A stretch of DNA of 37,989 nt from Ignavibacteriales bacterium. Lineage in GTDB: Bacteria; Bacteroidota; Ignavibacteria; T3Sed10-11. This document shows positions 15,581 through 23,924 of this stretch, piece after piece. The notes beneath the pieces are model-generated. The model saw only the letters and a list, made by a program, of their open reading frames with translations. It had not been told where the DNA came from and did no database searches. The DNA is taken from the NCBI GenBank assembly GCA_003568415.1, contig PWXV01000016.1:1-37989 (forward strand), read 5' to 3'. The position numbers and the translations under genes were made by a program. The number at the start of each line of letters is the position of its first letter. Position 1 is the stretch's first letter.

Positions 15581-16972
15581 ATGTTACTTTTTCCGAAAGA
15601 TTTTTTGTGGGGTTGTTCTACCTCGGCTTATCAGGTAGAAGGTGCATGGGATCAGGATGGGAAAGGTCCCTCAGTATGGGATGTGTTTACACAAATACCA
15701 GGAAAAATTAATATCGGGCATGACGCCCGGATTGCGGCGGATCATTATAATAGAATGGAACGGGATGTTCAACTGATGGCGGATATAGGCATTCGAGCGT
15801 ACCGGTTTTCCATAAGCTGGTCCCGCATCCTTCCACAAGGGCAGGGAAAAGTAAATAAGATGGGCATCGCTTTTTATTCAAAACTGATCGATCTTTTACT
15901 TGAAAAAGATATCACACCCTGGCCGACGCTTTTTCATTGGGATTTGCCGCTGACTCTTCAGTTTGAAAAGGACGGTCTGCTCAATCCGTATATTGTGGAC
16001 GCATTTACAGAATATGCGGACGTCTGTTTTTATTATTTTGCAGACAGGATCAAATACTGGCTTACTTTGAATGAGCCCTATGTCTATGCGATGCTGGGGT
16101 ATGGATTCGGCTGTATGGCGCCGGGACGAAAATCAATGACCGAGCCATATCTGGCAGCACATCATTTATTACTCGCGCACGCAAAAATAGTTCAACTATT
16201 TCGTGAAAAATATAAACACATAAATAATGGCAAAATCAGTCTGCCTTTAAACTGTGACTGGCGTGAACCGCTTACATACAAACCGGAAGATACTGCCGCT
16301 GCCCAACGCGCATTGGATTTTTTCCTTGGTTGGTTTGCGGATCCGATCTTTCTGGGTGATTATCCCGAATCCATGAAAGTCCGGCTTGGCGATCGTCTTC
16401 CGGCTTTCAGCACAGACGAAAAAGATATGGTACGGGGATCGGCAGATTTTTTTGCGCTTAATCACTACACGACTCATTATGCAGAAGCATGTTCGGAAGG
16501 TTTTGAAAATGCCGTACCATGGGAAAATGGCGGGTTTGCAGAGGACCAACATGTCAAACTCAGTTCAGATCCCACATGGGAAAAGACGGAAATGGGATGG
16601 AATGTAGTTCCCTACGGGCTTTATAAATTGCTTCATTGGATTCATAAACGATATGGTCAGCCGGAGACTTATATTACGGAGAACGGATGCGCGTTTAATG
16701 ATCAGTTAGATAACGGATGTGTTAATGATCATCAAAGAATCGAATTTTTGAGGGGGTACATCTCCGAGTGTCATAAGGCGATCGGAGAGGGGGTGAAACT
16801 AAAGGGCTATTTTGTCTGGTCGCTGCTCGATAATTTTGAGTGGATGCTGGGTTATTCAAAACGCTTCGGTCTGTACTATGTGGATTTCCAAACAGCTAAA
16901 CGAATACCCAAAGCTTCGGCTCACTGGTATTGCAATCTTATCAAATCAAATTCTGTTCAGGAACTGAAATAG
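15581..16972 (+). CDS. GH1 beta-glucosidase
   Basis: This 463-residue enzyme has the typical GH1 length and no signal peptide, so it acts in the cytoplasm on imported beta-linked disaccharides or oligosaccharides. The N-terminal signature FPKDFLWGCSTSAYQVEGAW, the acid/base motif TLNEP (Glu165) and the nucleophile motif YITENGC (Glu367) are intact. SLLDNFEWMLGYSKRFGLYYVDF closes the barrel (cited in part). The GPH-family transporter reading frame begins within its last 43 bp, so uptake and hydrolysis are probably translated together. No strong ribosome-binding site is visible at the ATG. Glucosidase specificity is likely; galactosidase or 6-phospho-glycosidase activity is not excluded. Confidence 0.95.
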   Translation: MLLFPKDFLWGCSTSAYQVEGAWDQDGKGPSVWDVFTQIPGKINIGHDARIAADHYNRMERDVQLMADIGIRAYRFSISWSRILPQGQGKVNKMGIAFYSKLIDLLLEKDITPWPTLFHWDLPLTLQFEKDGLLNPYIVDAFTEYADVCFYYFADRIKYWLTLNEPYVYAMLGYGFGCMAPGRKSMTEPYLAAHHLLLAHAKIVQLFREKYKHINNGKISLPLNCDWREPLTYKPEDTAAAQRALDFFLGWFADPIFLGDYPESMKVRLGDRLPAFSTDEKDMVRGSADFFALNHYTTHYAEACSEGFENAVPWENGGFAEDQHVKLSSDPTWEKTEMGWNVVPYGLYKLLHWIHKRYGQPETYITENGCAFNDQLDNGCVNDHQRIEFLRGYISECHKAIGEGVKLKGYFVWSLLDNFEWMLGYSKRFGLYYVDFQTAKRIPKASAHWYCNLIKSNSVQELK

Positions 16973-18327
16973 AAAAAATATCCTTTCGGGAGAAATTGGG
17001 GTTCAGTTCCGGCGAGTATGCCGGCAGCGTGGTCTGGCAGGCGTTGATGTTCTTTTTGCCGTTTTTTTACACGGATATATTCGGACTCACCGCTGCAGCC
17101 GTTTCAACCATGTTTCTGGTGGTCCGTTTTTTCGACGCCCTGAACGATCCGATCATGGGCATGATCGCCGACCGCACCAACACCCGTTGGGGAAAGTATC
17201 GTCCCTATCTGTTATGGTTTGCCGTACCCTACGGCCTTGGTACGGTGCTCTTGTTTACCACCCCGGATATCGGCTACACGGGTAAGATCATCTACGCCTA
17301 TGCAACCTACGGGTTGATGATGGTCATCTACACGGCTATGATGATTCCCTATAACACCTTGATCGGTGTGATTTCTCCGGATTCCCGGGAGCGCACCAGT
17401 GTCGCATCGTATAAATTTGTATTTGCTTACGCAGCCGGAGCCAGCATTCAGGCATTTGTCATTCCGCTGGTTGATATTCTGGGTAAAGGTGATAGAGCGG
17501 CCGGTTATATGCTGACCATGGCAATTTTCGGATCTATATGCATTGTCGTTTTCCTGATTGCCTTTGCTTCCGTCAGAGAACGTGTAAAGCCGGATATCTC
17601 GCAAAAGACCAGTCCGAAAATCGATTTAAAAGATCTTATACATAACAAACCATGGATCATCCTTGCCGGTGTTTCTGTAGCCACCCTGGTCTATGTAGCC
17701 ATCCGTTCGGCTGTGATCATGTACTATTTCAAATATTATATTTTGGATGTTGCGGCTGCCGGACCATTTATGGTAACAGGGACAATTTGTGTCCTCCTTG
17801 GTGTTTTGCCGACGAGATGGCTTTCGGGAAAGATCGGTAAGAAACGTTTATACATCTGGTGTATGGTTATTATCAGCTTATCTTCCGCCGGATTTTTCCT
17901 CGCCGGTCCGGATGACCTGATATTGATTTATGCATTACAAATAATCTTTTCACTTGCTTCCGGTCCGACAATGCCGCTTCTGTGGTCTATGCTGGCTGAT
18001 GCTGCCGACTACTCCGAATGGAAGAACGGCCGCCGGGCTACCGGTCTGGTTTATTCGGCGGCTACCTTCAGTCAGAAAATGGGTTTTTCATTAGGCGGTG
18101 CGCTGGCGATGATGATTCTTTCCGTCTTCGGTTATGTAGCCGGGGTTGCGCAGACACCGGAAGCTATATTAGGAATCAAGCTGTCGCTGAGTATTATTCC
18201 GGCCATTATTGCCGCCCTTGCCATTGTGGCCTTACTCTTTTACAAACTTGATGATCGACGTGTTGCCGAAATCGGCGTTGAGCTGGCTATGCGGAAACAG
18301 CGGGCATCTACCTTGACTAATAACTAG
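16930..18327 (+). CDS. GPH-family (MelB-like) glycoside/cation symporter
   Basis: A 465-residue inner-membrane carrier with about 12 hydrophobic segments. The family motif after the second segment, DPIMGMIADRTNTRWGKY, and PYNTLIGVISPDSRERTS are diagnostic of the glycoside-pentoside-hexuronide:cation symporters. A second conserved block is MLADAADYSEWKNGRRATGL. It is likely to import the glycoside cleaved by the GH1 enzyme whose gene it overlaps. The ATG at 16930 overlaps the GH1 gene by 43 bp; the first 20 or so residues do not look conserved, so the true start may be an alternative codon slightly downstream, near GGGAG (about 16988). Substrate is inferred from context only. Confidence 0.92.
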   Translation: MQSYQIKFCSGTEIEKISFREKLGFSSGEYAGSVVWQALMFFLPFFYTDIFGLTAAAVSTMFLVVRFFDALNDPIMGMIADRTNTRWGKYRPYLLWFAVPYGLGTVLLFTTPDIGYTGKIIYAYATYGLMMVIYTAMMIPYNTLIGVISPDSRERTSVASYKFVFAYAAGASIQAFVIPLVDILGKGDRAAGYMLTMAIFGSICIVVFLIAFASVRERVKPDISQKTSPKIDLKDLIHNKPWIILAGVSVATLVYVAIRSAVIMYYFKYYILDVAAAGPFMVTGTICVLLGVLPTRWLSGKIGKKRLYIWCMVIISLSSAGFFLAGPDDLILIYALQIIFSLASGPTMPLLWSMLADAADYSEWKNGRRATGLVYSAATFSQKMGFSLGGALAMMILSVFGYVAGVAQTPEAILGIKLSLSIIPAIIAALAIVALLFYKLDDRRVAEIGVELAMRKQRASTLTNN

Positions 18328-18340
18328 AGGGTTGATCTCA

Positions 18341-18388
18341 TTGAGTTACTAAAAAATTATTCGAAAACAATTTTCGGAGTAAACTCAA
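18341..18388. terminator. Nested hairpin between the symporter and permease genes
   Basis: TTGAGTT (18341-18347) pairs with AACTCAA (18382-18388), ACT with AGT, and an inner CGAAAA (18362-18367) pairs with TTTTCG (18371-18376). It starts 14 bp after the symporter stop and ends 32 bp before the next start. It may terminate the GH1-symporter transcript or regulate the permease. Confidence 0.4.
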
Positions 18389-18420
18389 AAATCAATTACT
18401 AAACTTGAAAGGAACAAACT

Positions 18421-19425
18421 ATGGTCGTCGTTGAATCGTATCCAATAGCTGTTTTCATGTGCGTGATCACCATGCTCTGCTGGGGGTCATGGGCAAACAC
18501 GCAAAAATTGGCAAGCAAGGAGTGGAGTTTTCAACTTTTTTACTGGGATTACTCTATAGGAGTTTTACTTCTCTCTCTGGTGCTGGCATTTACTATGGGC
18601 AGTTTCGGTTCGCAGGGACGTGGTTTCATTGAGGACCTCTTGCAGGCAGATGGCGGTATGTTATGGACTGCCTTTCTGGGGGGAGTTGTTTTTAATTTTG
18701 CAAATATTCTGTTGGTGGCTGCCATTGCAATAGCTGGAATGTCAGTTGCTTTTCCCGTTGGTATCGGTATCGCATTGGCGCTTGGTGTTTTTGTGAATTA
18801 CATCGCCAGGCCCGAAGGCAATCCGGTCATCCTTTTTATCGGCGTTGCACTGGTGGTGGTCGCGATTGTCCTTGTTGCACTTGCTTACAAGAGACTTCAG
18901 ACAGGATCCCGGGAAGGCAGCGCAAAGGGTTTGATCATTTCAATTATTGCCGGTATTTCGATGGGATTTTTCTACCGTTTTGTTGCGGACTCCATGGCCA
19001 CTAATTTTGTTAACCCCGAAGCCGGGCTTTTAACCCCGTATACTGCTGTGGTTGTCTTTTCGGTGGGCTTGGTTGTTTCCAGCATTGTTTTCGTCACAGT
19101 GATTATGTACAAACCGATCGCCGGAGATCCGGTTTCTCCCGGCGATTATTTCAAAAAGGGAAATCCGAAATTGCATATGATCGGTATGGCCGGCGGTGCA
19201 ATCTGGAGTTTGGGTATGGCATTTAGTATAATCGCAGCGGGCGCAGCCGGTCCTGCAATTGCGTACGGATTGGGGCAGGGCGCAACAATGGTTGCCGCTT
19301 TGTGGGGTGTGTTTGTATGGAAAGAATTCAAAGATGCACCGGAAGGAACAAACAAACTGATTGCCGCAATGTTTTTCTTTTTCATTGCGGGACTTGGATT
19401 AATCATAGCGGCAAGGGTAATGTGA
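18421..19425 (+). CDS. DMT-superfamily sugar/nucleoside permease (RbsU/GlcU/ureide-permease-like)
   Basis: A 334-residue membrane protein with about 10 hydrophobic segments. The opening VFMCVITMLCWGSWANTQK and repeated glycine-rich helices (FPVGIGIALALGVFVNYI) match the GRP/ureide-permease-like branch of the drug/metabolite transporter superfamily. Members carry glucose, ribose, rhamnose or ureides. AAAGGA (18408-18413) supports the start. It heads a run of genes with two ribokinase-family kinases and deoxyribose-phosphate aldolase, so ribose, deoxyribose or a nucleoside is the most likely cargo. A MelB-like symporter lies just upstream, but the hairpin between them suggests a separate transcription unit. 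Confidence 0.85.
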   Translation: MVVVESYPIAVFMCVITMLCWGSWANTQKLASKEWSFQLFYWDYSIGVLLLSLVLAFTMGSFGSQGRGFIEDLLQADGGMLWTAFLGGVVFNFANILLVAAIAIAGMSVAFPVGIGIALALGVFVNYIARPEGNPVILFIGVALVVVAIVLVALAYKRLQTGSREGSAKGLIISIIAGISMGFFYRFVADSMATNFVNPEAGLLTPYTAVVVFSVGLVVSSIVFVTVIMYKPIAGDPVSPGDYFKKGNPKLHMIGMAGGAIWSLGMAFSIIAAGAAGPAIAYGLGQGATMVAALWGVFVWKEFKDAPEGTNKLIAAMFFFFIAGLGLIIAARVM

Positions 19426-19544
19426 GGAAGGTAGAAATAACTTATAAGTTCTCGCTTAAAAACTACTAATATTCACCCTTCTCTGATTTGTCTGGATTGT
19501 CAATGACACAATTCAATAGCGTGATAGGTGTCAGACTGAGCGAT

Positions 19545-19582
19545 AGATTGTCACACTTCGACTCCGCTCAGTGTGACAATCT
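19545..19582. repeat. Perfect 13-bp stem repeat (REP/MITE-like)
   Basis: AGATTGTCACACT (19545-19557) and AGTGTGACAATCT (19570-19582) are perfect inverted copies around TCGACTCCGCTC. This hairpin type, with a CGACTCCGCTC core, is a common dispersed palindromic element in bacterial genomes. It also may serve as a transcript end for the permease gene. Confidence 0.65.
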
Positions 19583-19609
19583 GCTATGTTAATTACGCAG
19601 TGCAACAGT

Positions 19610-19725
19610 GTGCAGGCTGTCATCCCGAGCGGAGTCGAGGGATGATAGCGAGGGTATCTGCGTCATTGGCAGTCCCGCTGATGCGGGATAAACTCCGTCG
19701 AAGGGTGACACCTCGACTCGGGTAA
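19610..19725. repeat. Dispersed palindromic repeat cluster
   Basis: TGTCATCCCGAGCGGAGTCG (19618-19637), continuing into AGGGATGA, has CATCCC/GGGATG arms and carries the inverse of the CGACTCCGCTC core at 19558. Related pieces follow (CTCCGTCGAAGGGTGACACC, then CTCGACTCGGG, about 19691-19722). The cluster fills the gap between the permease and the first ribokinase. It is probably multi-copy in the genome; I see no coding potential. Confidence 0.6.
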
Positions 19726-19767
19726 GCCTGACTTTTTCAATGAGAAAAATTAAGGAAAGGAATAACT

Positions 19768-20673
19768 ATGAAAATTGTCGTTGTCGGAAGCTCGAACACA
19801 GATATGATAGTCAAAGTACCGCGAATTCCAAAACCCGGTGAAACAATTCTTGGTGGAAAATTTTCCACCGCAGCCGGCGGCAAAGGCGCGAATCAGGCCG
19901 TTGCTGCGGCACGGGCCGGAGGAGATGTTACATTTATCGCCCGTGTCGGTGATGATATGTTCGGCCAACAAGCTTACAGCGGTTTTAAAGAAGATCAAAT
20001 AAATGTAGGATATGTAAAGACCGATAAAGTAGAGCCCTCAGGTGTTGCTCTGATCTTTGTCGACGAAAAAGGAGAAAACAGTATCGCCGTTGCCTCCGGG
20101 GCAAATGCTGCGCTCTCACCGGAGGATGTTAACGAAGCGGCAGAGCTGATTCAATCTGCAGATATTTTACTGATGCAGTTGGAAACGCCGCTGGAAACCG
20201 TCCGTCGGGCAGCAGAAATTGCCAAGGAGGCGGGAGTGAAAGTCATTCTGAACCCGGCACCGGCCATGAAGCTTGATGATTCTTTCTTATCTAATTTGAC
20301 TATCATCACTCCCAATGAATCCGAAGCCGAATTGCTGACCGGTATCTCTGTTACCGACGTTGAGAGTGCCGAAAGGGCAGCGATTGCGCTTTTAGAGCGG
20401 GGATTGGAAGTTGTTATAATTACACTGGGAAGCAAGGGAGCCTTGATTAAAACAAAAGAAAAAAAACATTTGATAGCCGGATTTAAAGTAGATGCGGTTG
20501 ACGCAACGGCTGCGGGTGATGTGTTCAATGGCTCGCTTGCAGTGGCAATAGCGGAAGGGAAATCTCAGGAGGATGCGGTGCGGTTTGCCAACGCTGCCGC
20601 TGCTCTGTCGGTAACAAAATTGGGAGCGCAGCCATCGATACCGAAACGTGATGAGATTGAGCGGTTGTTGTAA
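19768..20673 (+). CDS. rbsK: Ribokinase (PfkB family), first copy
   Basis: A 301-residue cytoplasmic kinase that phosphorylates ribose, or possibly deoxyribose, at O5 with ATP. The N-terminal SSNTDMIVKVPRIPKPGET and GGKGANQAVAAARAGG form the sugar-binding part, and DATAAGDVFNG holds the catalytic base Asp251 and anion hole, as in E. coli RbsK (DTTAAGD). AAGGAAAGGAA upstream supports the ATG. It follows the permease after a repeat-filled 342-bp gap and precedes the UroD-like gene by 15 bp. A second kinase gene lies at 25232, and the two share a near-identical C-terminal block (LGAQPSIP), so they are paralogues that may split ribose and deoxyribose. Confidence 0.93.
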   Translation: MKIVVVGSSNTDMIVKVPRIPKPGETILGGKFSTAAGGKGANQAVAAARAGGDVTFIARVGDDMFGQQAYSGFKEDQINVGYVKTDKVEPSGVALIFVDEKGENSIAVASGANAALSPEDVNEAAELIQSADILLMQLETPLETVRRAAEIAKEAGVKVILNPAPAMKLDDSFLSNLTIITPNESEAELLTGISVTDVESAERAAIALLERGLEVVIITLGSKGALIKTKEKKHLIAGFKVDAVDATAAGDVFNGSLAVAIAEGKSQEDAVRFANAAAALSVTKLGAQPSIPKRDEIERLL

Positions 20674-20688
20674 GATTATTTATGAAAA

Positions 20689-21723
20689 ATGAGAAAAAAT
20701 TTTAAGCCTGACATACAGTATTTACTTAAAATTTTGAGAAGAGAGAAGACAGACAGACCTGTCCTTTTTGAATTTATTATTGATGACAGCCTACTCCGGC
20801 GACACAGTAATAAATTTCAAAACTCTCCGGCAGGTACGCTTGAGTATTTTGTTATGGTTGCCGATGCTTTTAAAAATCTTGGGTATGACTATGCACCGGT
20901 TTATCCATGGCACACAAATATGCTGACGTTCACAAAGGCACAACACGCAACCAAAGAAAGTTACTCGCTCAACGAAGCTGCAGTGATAACAGACCGGGAC
21001 TCTTTTGAAAAATATACCTGGCCGGATTCGCAGCGAGGTGATTACGAAGTTTTCGAAACAATCAATCCCTCGTTACCCGACGGTATGAAACTCCTGGCCT
21101 GCAGCAATGGCGGTATTCTTGAGCATGCGTTCGATCTCTGTGGGTTTGAAAATTTATGTATGATTGCGATGCTCGATTCTGAGTTCGCTCATGAGATCTT
21201 TGAGAATATCGGCAGACGTCTTTTCGAATATTATCAAATTGTCTCAGCGTTCGACTCTGTGGGTGTTTGTGTCGTTAATGACGACTGGGGGTTTAAAACC
21301 CAAACGATGTTTTCCCCCGAATTGATGCGGAAATATGTTTTTCCCTGGACGCGTAAAATCATTCAAACTATTCACGAAAACGGAAAACCGGTTATTCTAC
21401 ACAGTTGTGGCAATTTAAAAACAATTATGAATGAAATCATTGATGACTTAGAAATTGATGGTAAACATAGTTTTGAGGATGAAATCTATCCTATTGAGGA
21501 TGCCTATGATTGGTGGCATGACCGGATTGCGTTAATGGGCGGTATCGATGTTGGTTTTTTATCTACAAAATCTCCGGATGAAATTCGGGGGAGGTCGATA
21601 AACCTGCTGAAAAAAACATCAGATACCGGTGCTTATGCTCTTGGTTCGGGAAATAGTATTCCCCCGTATGTGCCGGAAGATAATTATTTAGCAATGATAT
21701 CTTCAGTTGAGCAATTTGATTGA
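20689..21723 (+). CDS. UroD/MtaA-superfamily protein of unknown function
   Basis: This 344-residue protein has the uroporphyrinogen-decarboxylase fold seen in the motifs RREKTDRPVLFEF, FENLCMIAMLDSEF, VVNDDWGFKTQTMFSPELM and PVILHSCGNLKTIM. No haem genes are nearby and it lacks the N-terminal arginine pattern of true HemE. His238 and Cys240 (HSCG) correspond to two zinc ligands of the methylcobamide:CoM methyltransferase MtaA type. The third ligand, normally a Cys in 'GCxIPP', reads GSGNSIPP with Asn322 instead. No corrinoid protein or reactivation gene is present. Such proteins recur in sugar-catabolic clusters without a known role. It is probably co-transcribed with rbsK. Confidence 0.8.
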   Translation: MRKNFKPDIQYLLKILRREKTDRPVLFEFIIDDSLLRRHSNKFQNSPAGTLEYFVMVADAFKNLGYDYAPVYPWHTNMLTFTKAQHATKESYSLNEAAVITDRDSFEKYTWPDSQRGDYEVFETINPSLPDGMKLLACSNGGILEHAFDLCGFENLCMIAMLDSEFAHEIFENIGRRLFEYYQIVSAFDSVGVCVVNDDWGFKTQTMFSPELMRKYVFPWTRKIIQTIHENGKPVILHSCGNLKTIMNEIIDDLEIDGKHSFEDEIYPIEDAYDWWHDRIALMGGIDVGFLSTKSPDEIRGRSINLLKKTSDTGAYALGSGNSIPPYVPEDNYLAMISSVEQFD

Positions 21724-21758
21724 AGAGTCACTTTTAAGTAGCTTGCGAAGGGATTTTA

Positions 21759-21809
21759 ATGAATAGATCCGGATTAAGAATAACATCAGAAGAAAATCAT
21801 TTCGAATGA
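21759..21809 (+). CDS. Possible 16-residue leader ORF coupled to the MDR gene
   Basis: ATG at 21759 follows GAAGGGA (about 21747-21753) and encodes MNRSGLRITSEENHFE. Its TGA overlaps the ATG of the dehydrogenase gene (ATGA at 21806-21809). The dehydrogenase has no convincing ribosome-binding site of its own, so this frame could deliver ribosomes by coupling. Nothing else supports a functional peptide. Confidence 0.3.
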   Translation: MNRSGLRITSEENHFE

Positions 21810-22798
21810 TCACATCTAAAGCTATAGTCTTCACCGGTCCCTACAATGTCGAAATTCAATCTTTAGATATTCCAAAACCGGGTGTTGGTGAACTTCTCAT
21901 AAAAACCTTATATACCGGTGTAAGTTCGGGTACCGAGACGAGGGTACTTAGCGGCAATCAAACGGGGGGAGACTTCCCCTTGATCCCGGGTTATGAAAAT
22001 ATCGGCAGCATTGTTGAAACCGGGGAATCAACCTCGCTCAAATCCGGCAGTATCGTTTTTCATACCGGAAGCGCTCACACCGGTCGATTTACAAAGTGCT
22101 GGGGGGCGCAACTGGAGTATGCGTTGGTAAAGGAAACGGATGTCTATCCGGTACCGGAAGACCTTGATCCGGAAGACGGTGCCTATGCCAAAGTCGGCGC
22201 GATTGCACTGCATGGTGTTAAACGGGCACAAATCAGTGGGCAGGATACCGTGGTTATCGTCGGACTTGGATTGATCGGGCATCTTGCGGCTCAATGCGCT
22301 AAAGCGTATGGTGCACGGGTGATCGGAGTCGATACCAACTCCGAAAGGCTCGGTTTGGCCGCAGCCGCGGGGATTGATTATACCATCAATGCTTCAACCG
22401 AAGATGTGAAGGCAAAAGTACATGAGTACGGTAATCAGGATGTTTCTGTGGCGATGGATGTCACCGGTATCGCCGGCACGATAAAAGACACGGCTACGTT
22501 GCTGCGTTCAATGCCGTGGAACCCTCCCTATCCACCATATCCGAAACTGGTCATACTTGGCAGCTATACCGACCCCATTGTGCTCGATTATGATCCGTTA
22601 TTTATGGATGAAGTGGATGTTCTGTTCTCAAGAGATACAAGACCTGATGATATTAAGGAGATCTTGAATTTAATCAATGAAAAAAAAGTAAATCCACAGG
22701 TGCTCAACGCAAAATGTTATGATGCAGAAGATGCATCGCAAGCGTACAAGGATTTAGTTGAAAACAAACTGATGCGGGTGCTATTTAAGTGGGAATGA
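21806..22798 (+). CDS. Medium-chain dehydrogenase/reductase (zinc-ligand-poor MDR)
   Basis: A 330-residue NAD(P)-dependent oxidoreductase of the alcohol dehydrogenase-like fold. The GroES-like half has YTGVSSGTETRVLSG and PGYENIGSIVETG. The Rossmann half starts with VVIVGLGLIGHLAAQ and has VIGVDTNSERL. The usual catalytic zinc ligands are absent (SSGTE replaces the Cys motif and PGYEN the GHE motif), as in BchC-like and sugar-alcohol-related MDR members. It stands in a run with the UroD-like, Gfo/Idh/MocA and deoC genes, so it probably oxidises or reduces a sugar-derived alcohol. Substrate unknown. Confidence 0.88.
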   Translation: MITSKAIVFTGPYNVEIQSLDIPKPGVGELLIKTLYTGVSSGTETRVLSGNQTGGDFPLIPGYENIGSIVETGESTSLKSGSIVFHTGSAHTGRFTKCWGAQLEYALVKETDVYPVPEDLDPEDGAYAKVGAIALHGVKRAQISGQDTVVIVGLGLIGHLAAQCAKAYGARVIGVDTNSERLGLAAAAGIDYTINASTEDVKAKVHEYGNQDVSVAMDVTGIAGTIKDTATLLRSMPWNPPYPPYPKLVILGSYTDPIVLDYDPLFMDEVDVLFSRDTRPDDIKEILNLINEKKVNPQVLNAKCYDAEDASQAYKDLVENKLMRVLFKWE

Positions 22799-22838
22799 GG
22801 AATAGAATTTAATTAACTATAAATGTAATGAGTGAACT

Positions 22839-23873
22839 ATGAAGAAAAAACCTGCCATCGGAGTGATCGGTGCCGGAATGATCGGCGATGTTCATGTTGA
22901 AAATATTCGAAAAGACGGGCGGGCCGATGTGACCTGGATTGCTGCCCGCACCGAAAAAACATTAAAAAGTAAATTAAACAAATATCAGATCGAACACGGC
23001 GCATTGGATTATCGGGAGATGCTGGAAGACGATTCAGTGGATGCTTTGATCATCGCTTCGCCGCCGAATACGCATTTGACAATGCTCAAAGATGCTTTAG
23101 CCGCGGGAAAACATGTGCTGCTGGAAAAACCCATGGTGACCAATCCTCAGGAGTTGATAGAACTGGTAGCTGAAGTGGAAAAATATCCGGATTTACTTGT
23201 ACTGGAATGTTCCTGTCGCCATGCCCGGCTGCAGCCCAAATTTCGTTTCATAAAACAGATGATCGATGAGGGCACGCTGGGCGAAGTGTACCACATCCAC
23301 CATAATCATCTGATGCGGGGAACATTCATCGAATACAATCCGGCTGCTGCCTGGGCACATCAGAAAAAACTTTCCGGCGGCGGACCGTTCATCGACTGGG
23401 GCGTGTACGATCTGTCGTTTCATCTCGGACTGTTCAATGATGTACCGCAGATCAAAGAAGTCAGGTCTTTTACGCGTAATGGCCTCAAGCATTTTTCCGA
23501 TTCGAATTTCAAATCCGACGTAGAAGAGCATGGTGCGGCTTATCTCGAGTTTGATACGGGCTTGACGTATTATTACGAAAGAGGCAGCGGTGTACATGCC
23601 GAGGTTCCCAATGAAACGCGGATATACGGAACAAAAGGAAGCCTTCGTTTCGCCTTTTGTAGCTGGGATCCACCGGAGGTCGAATACTTCACCTTCGATC
23701 CTGAAGGAAATGAAGTCACCGAGAAAATCACCGTGGATATGAGCTCGCACACCGAAGATAATTTTGAAATGGCCCGACACTTTATCGATTGTTTAGTTGA
23801 TGGCGTTGAGCCGCATATGACGGTACCGCTGGCAGCCAAACATCTGGAAATCCTGTTTAAAATATTGAAGTAA
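22839..23873 (+). CDS. Gfo/Idh/MocA-family oxidoreductase
   Basis: A 344-residue cytoplasmic NAD(P)-dependent sugar oxidoreductase. The N-terminal Rossmann fold begins IGVIGAGMIGDVHVENI, followed by IIASPPNTHLTMLKDALAAG and the catalytic LEKPM motif with Lys97. The C-terminal substrate domain contains GGGPFIDWGVYDLSFHLGLF and a typical ending, PLAAKHLEILFKI. The gene lies 40 bp after the MDR gene and 51 bp before deoC. Together the two dehydrogenases suggest successive oxidation or epimerisation of a sugar or of a nucleoside-derived compound before aldol cleavage. This is inferred from gene order only. Confidence 0.92.
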   Translation: MKKKPAIGVIGAGMIGDVHVENIRKDGRADVTWIAARTEKTLKSKLNKYQIEHGALDYREMLEDDSVDALIIASPPNTHLTMLKDALAAGKHVLLEKPMVTNPQELIELVAEVEKYPDLLVLECSCRHARLQPKFRFIKQMIDEGTLGEVYHIHHNHLMRGTFIEYNPAAAWAHQKKLSGGGPFIDWGVYDLSFHLGLFNDVPQIKEVRSFTRNGLKHFSDSNFKSDVEEHGAAYLEFDTGLTYYYERGSGVHAEVPNETRIYGTKGSLRFAFCSWDPPEVEYFTFDPEGNEVTEKITVDMSSHTEDNFEMARHFIDCLVDGVEPHMTVPLAAKHLEILFKILK

Positions 23874-23924
23874 AAATAATTCCTTTATCGCTAATTTATA
23901 ACAATGATTCATAAGGAACAAAAT

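Noticed and set aside
20689-21723. Annotation as uroporphyrinogen decarboxylase HemE
   Set aside because: No haem genes are nearby, the HSCG motif belongs to the MtaA-type branch and the context is sugar catabolism.
23193-23780. 195-residue minus-strand frame inside the Gfo/Idh/MocA gene
   Set aside because: Antisense shadow of a well-supported gene; no motif recognised.
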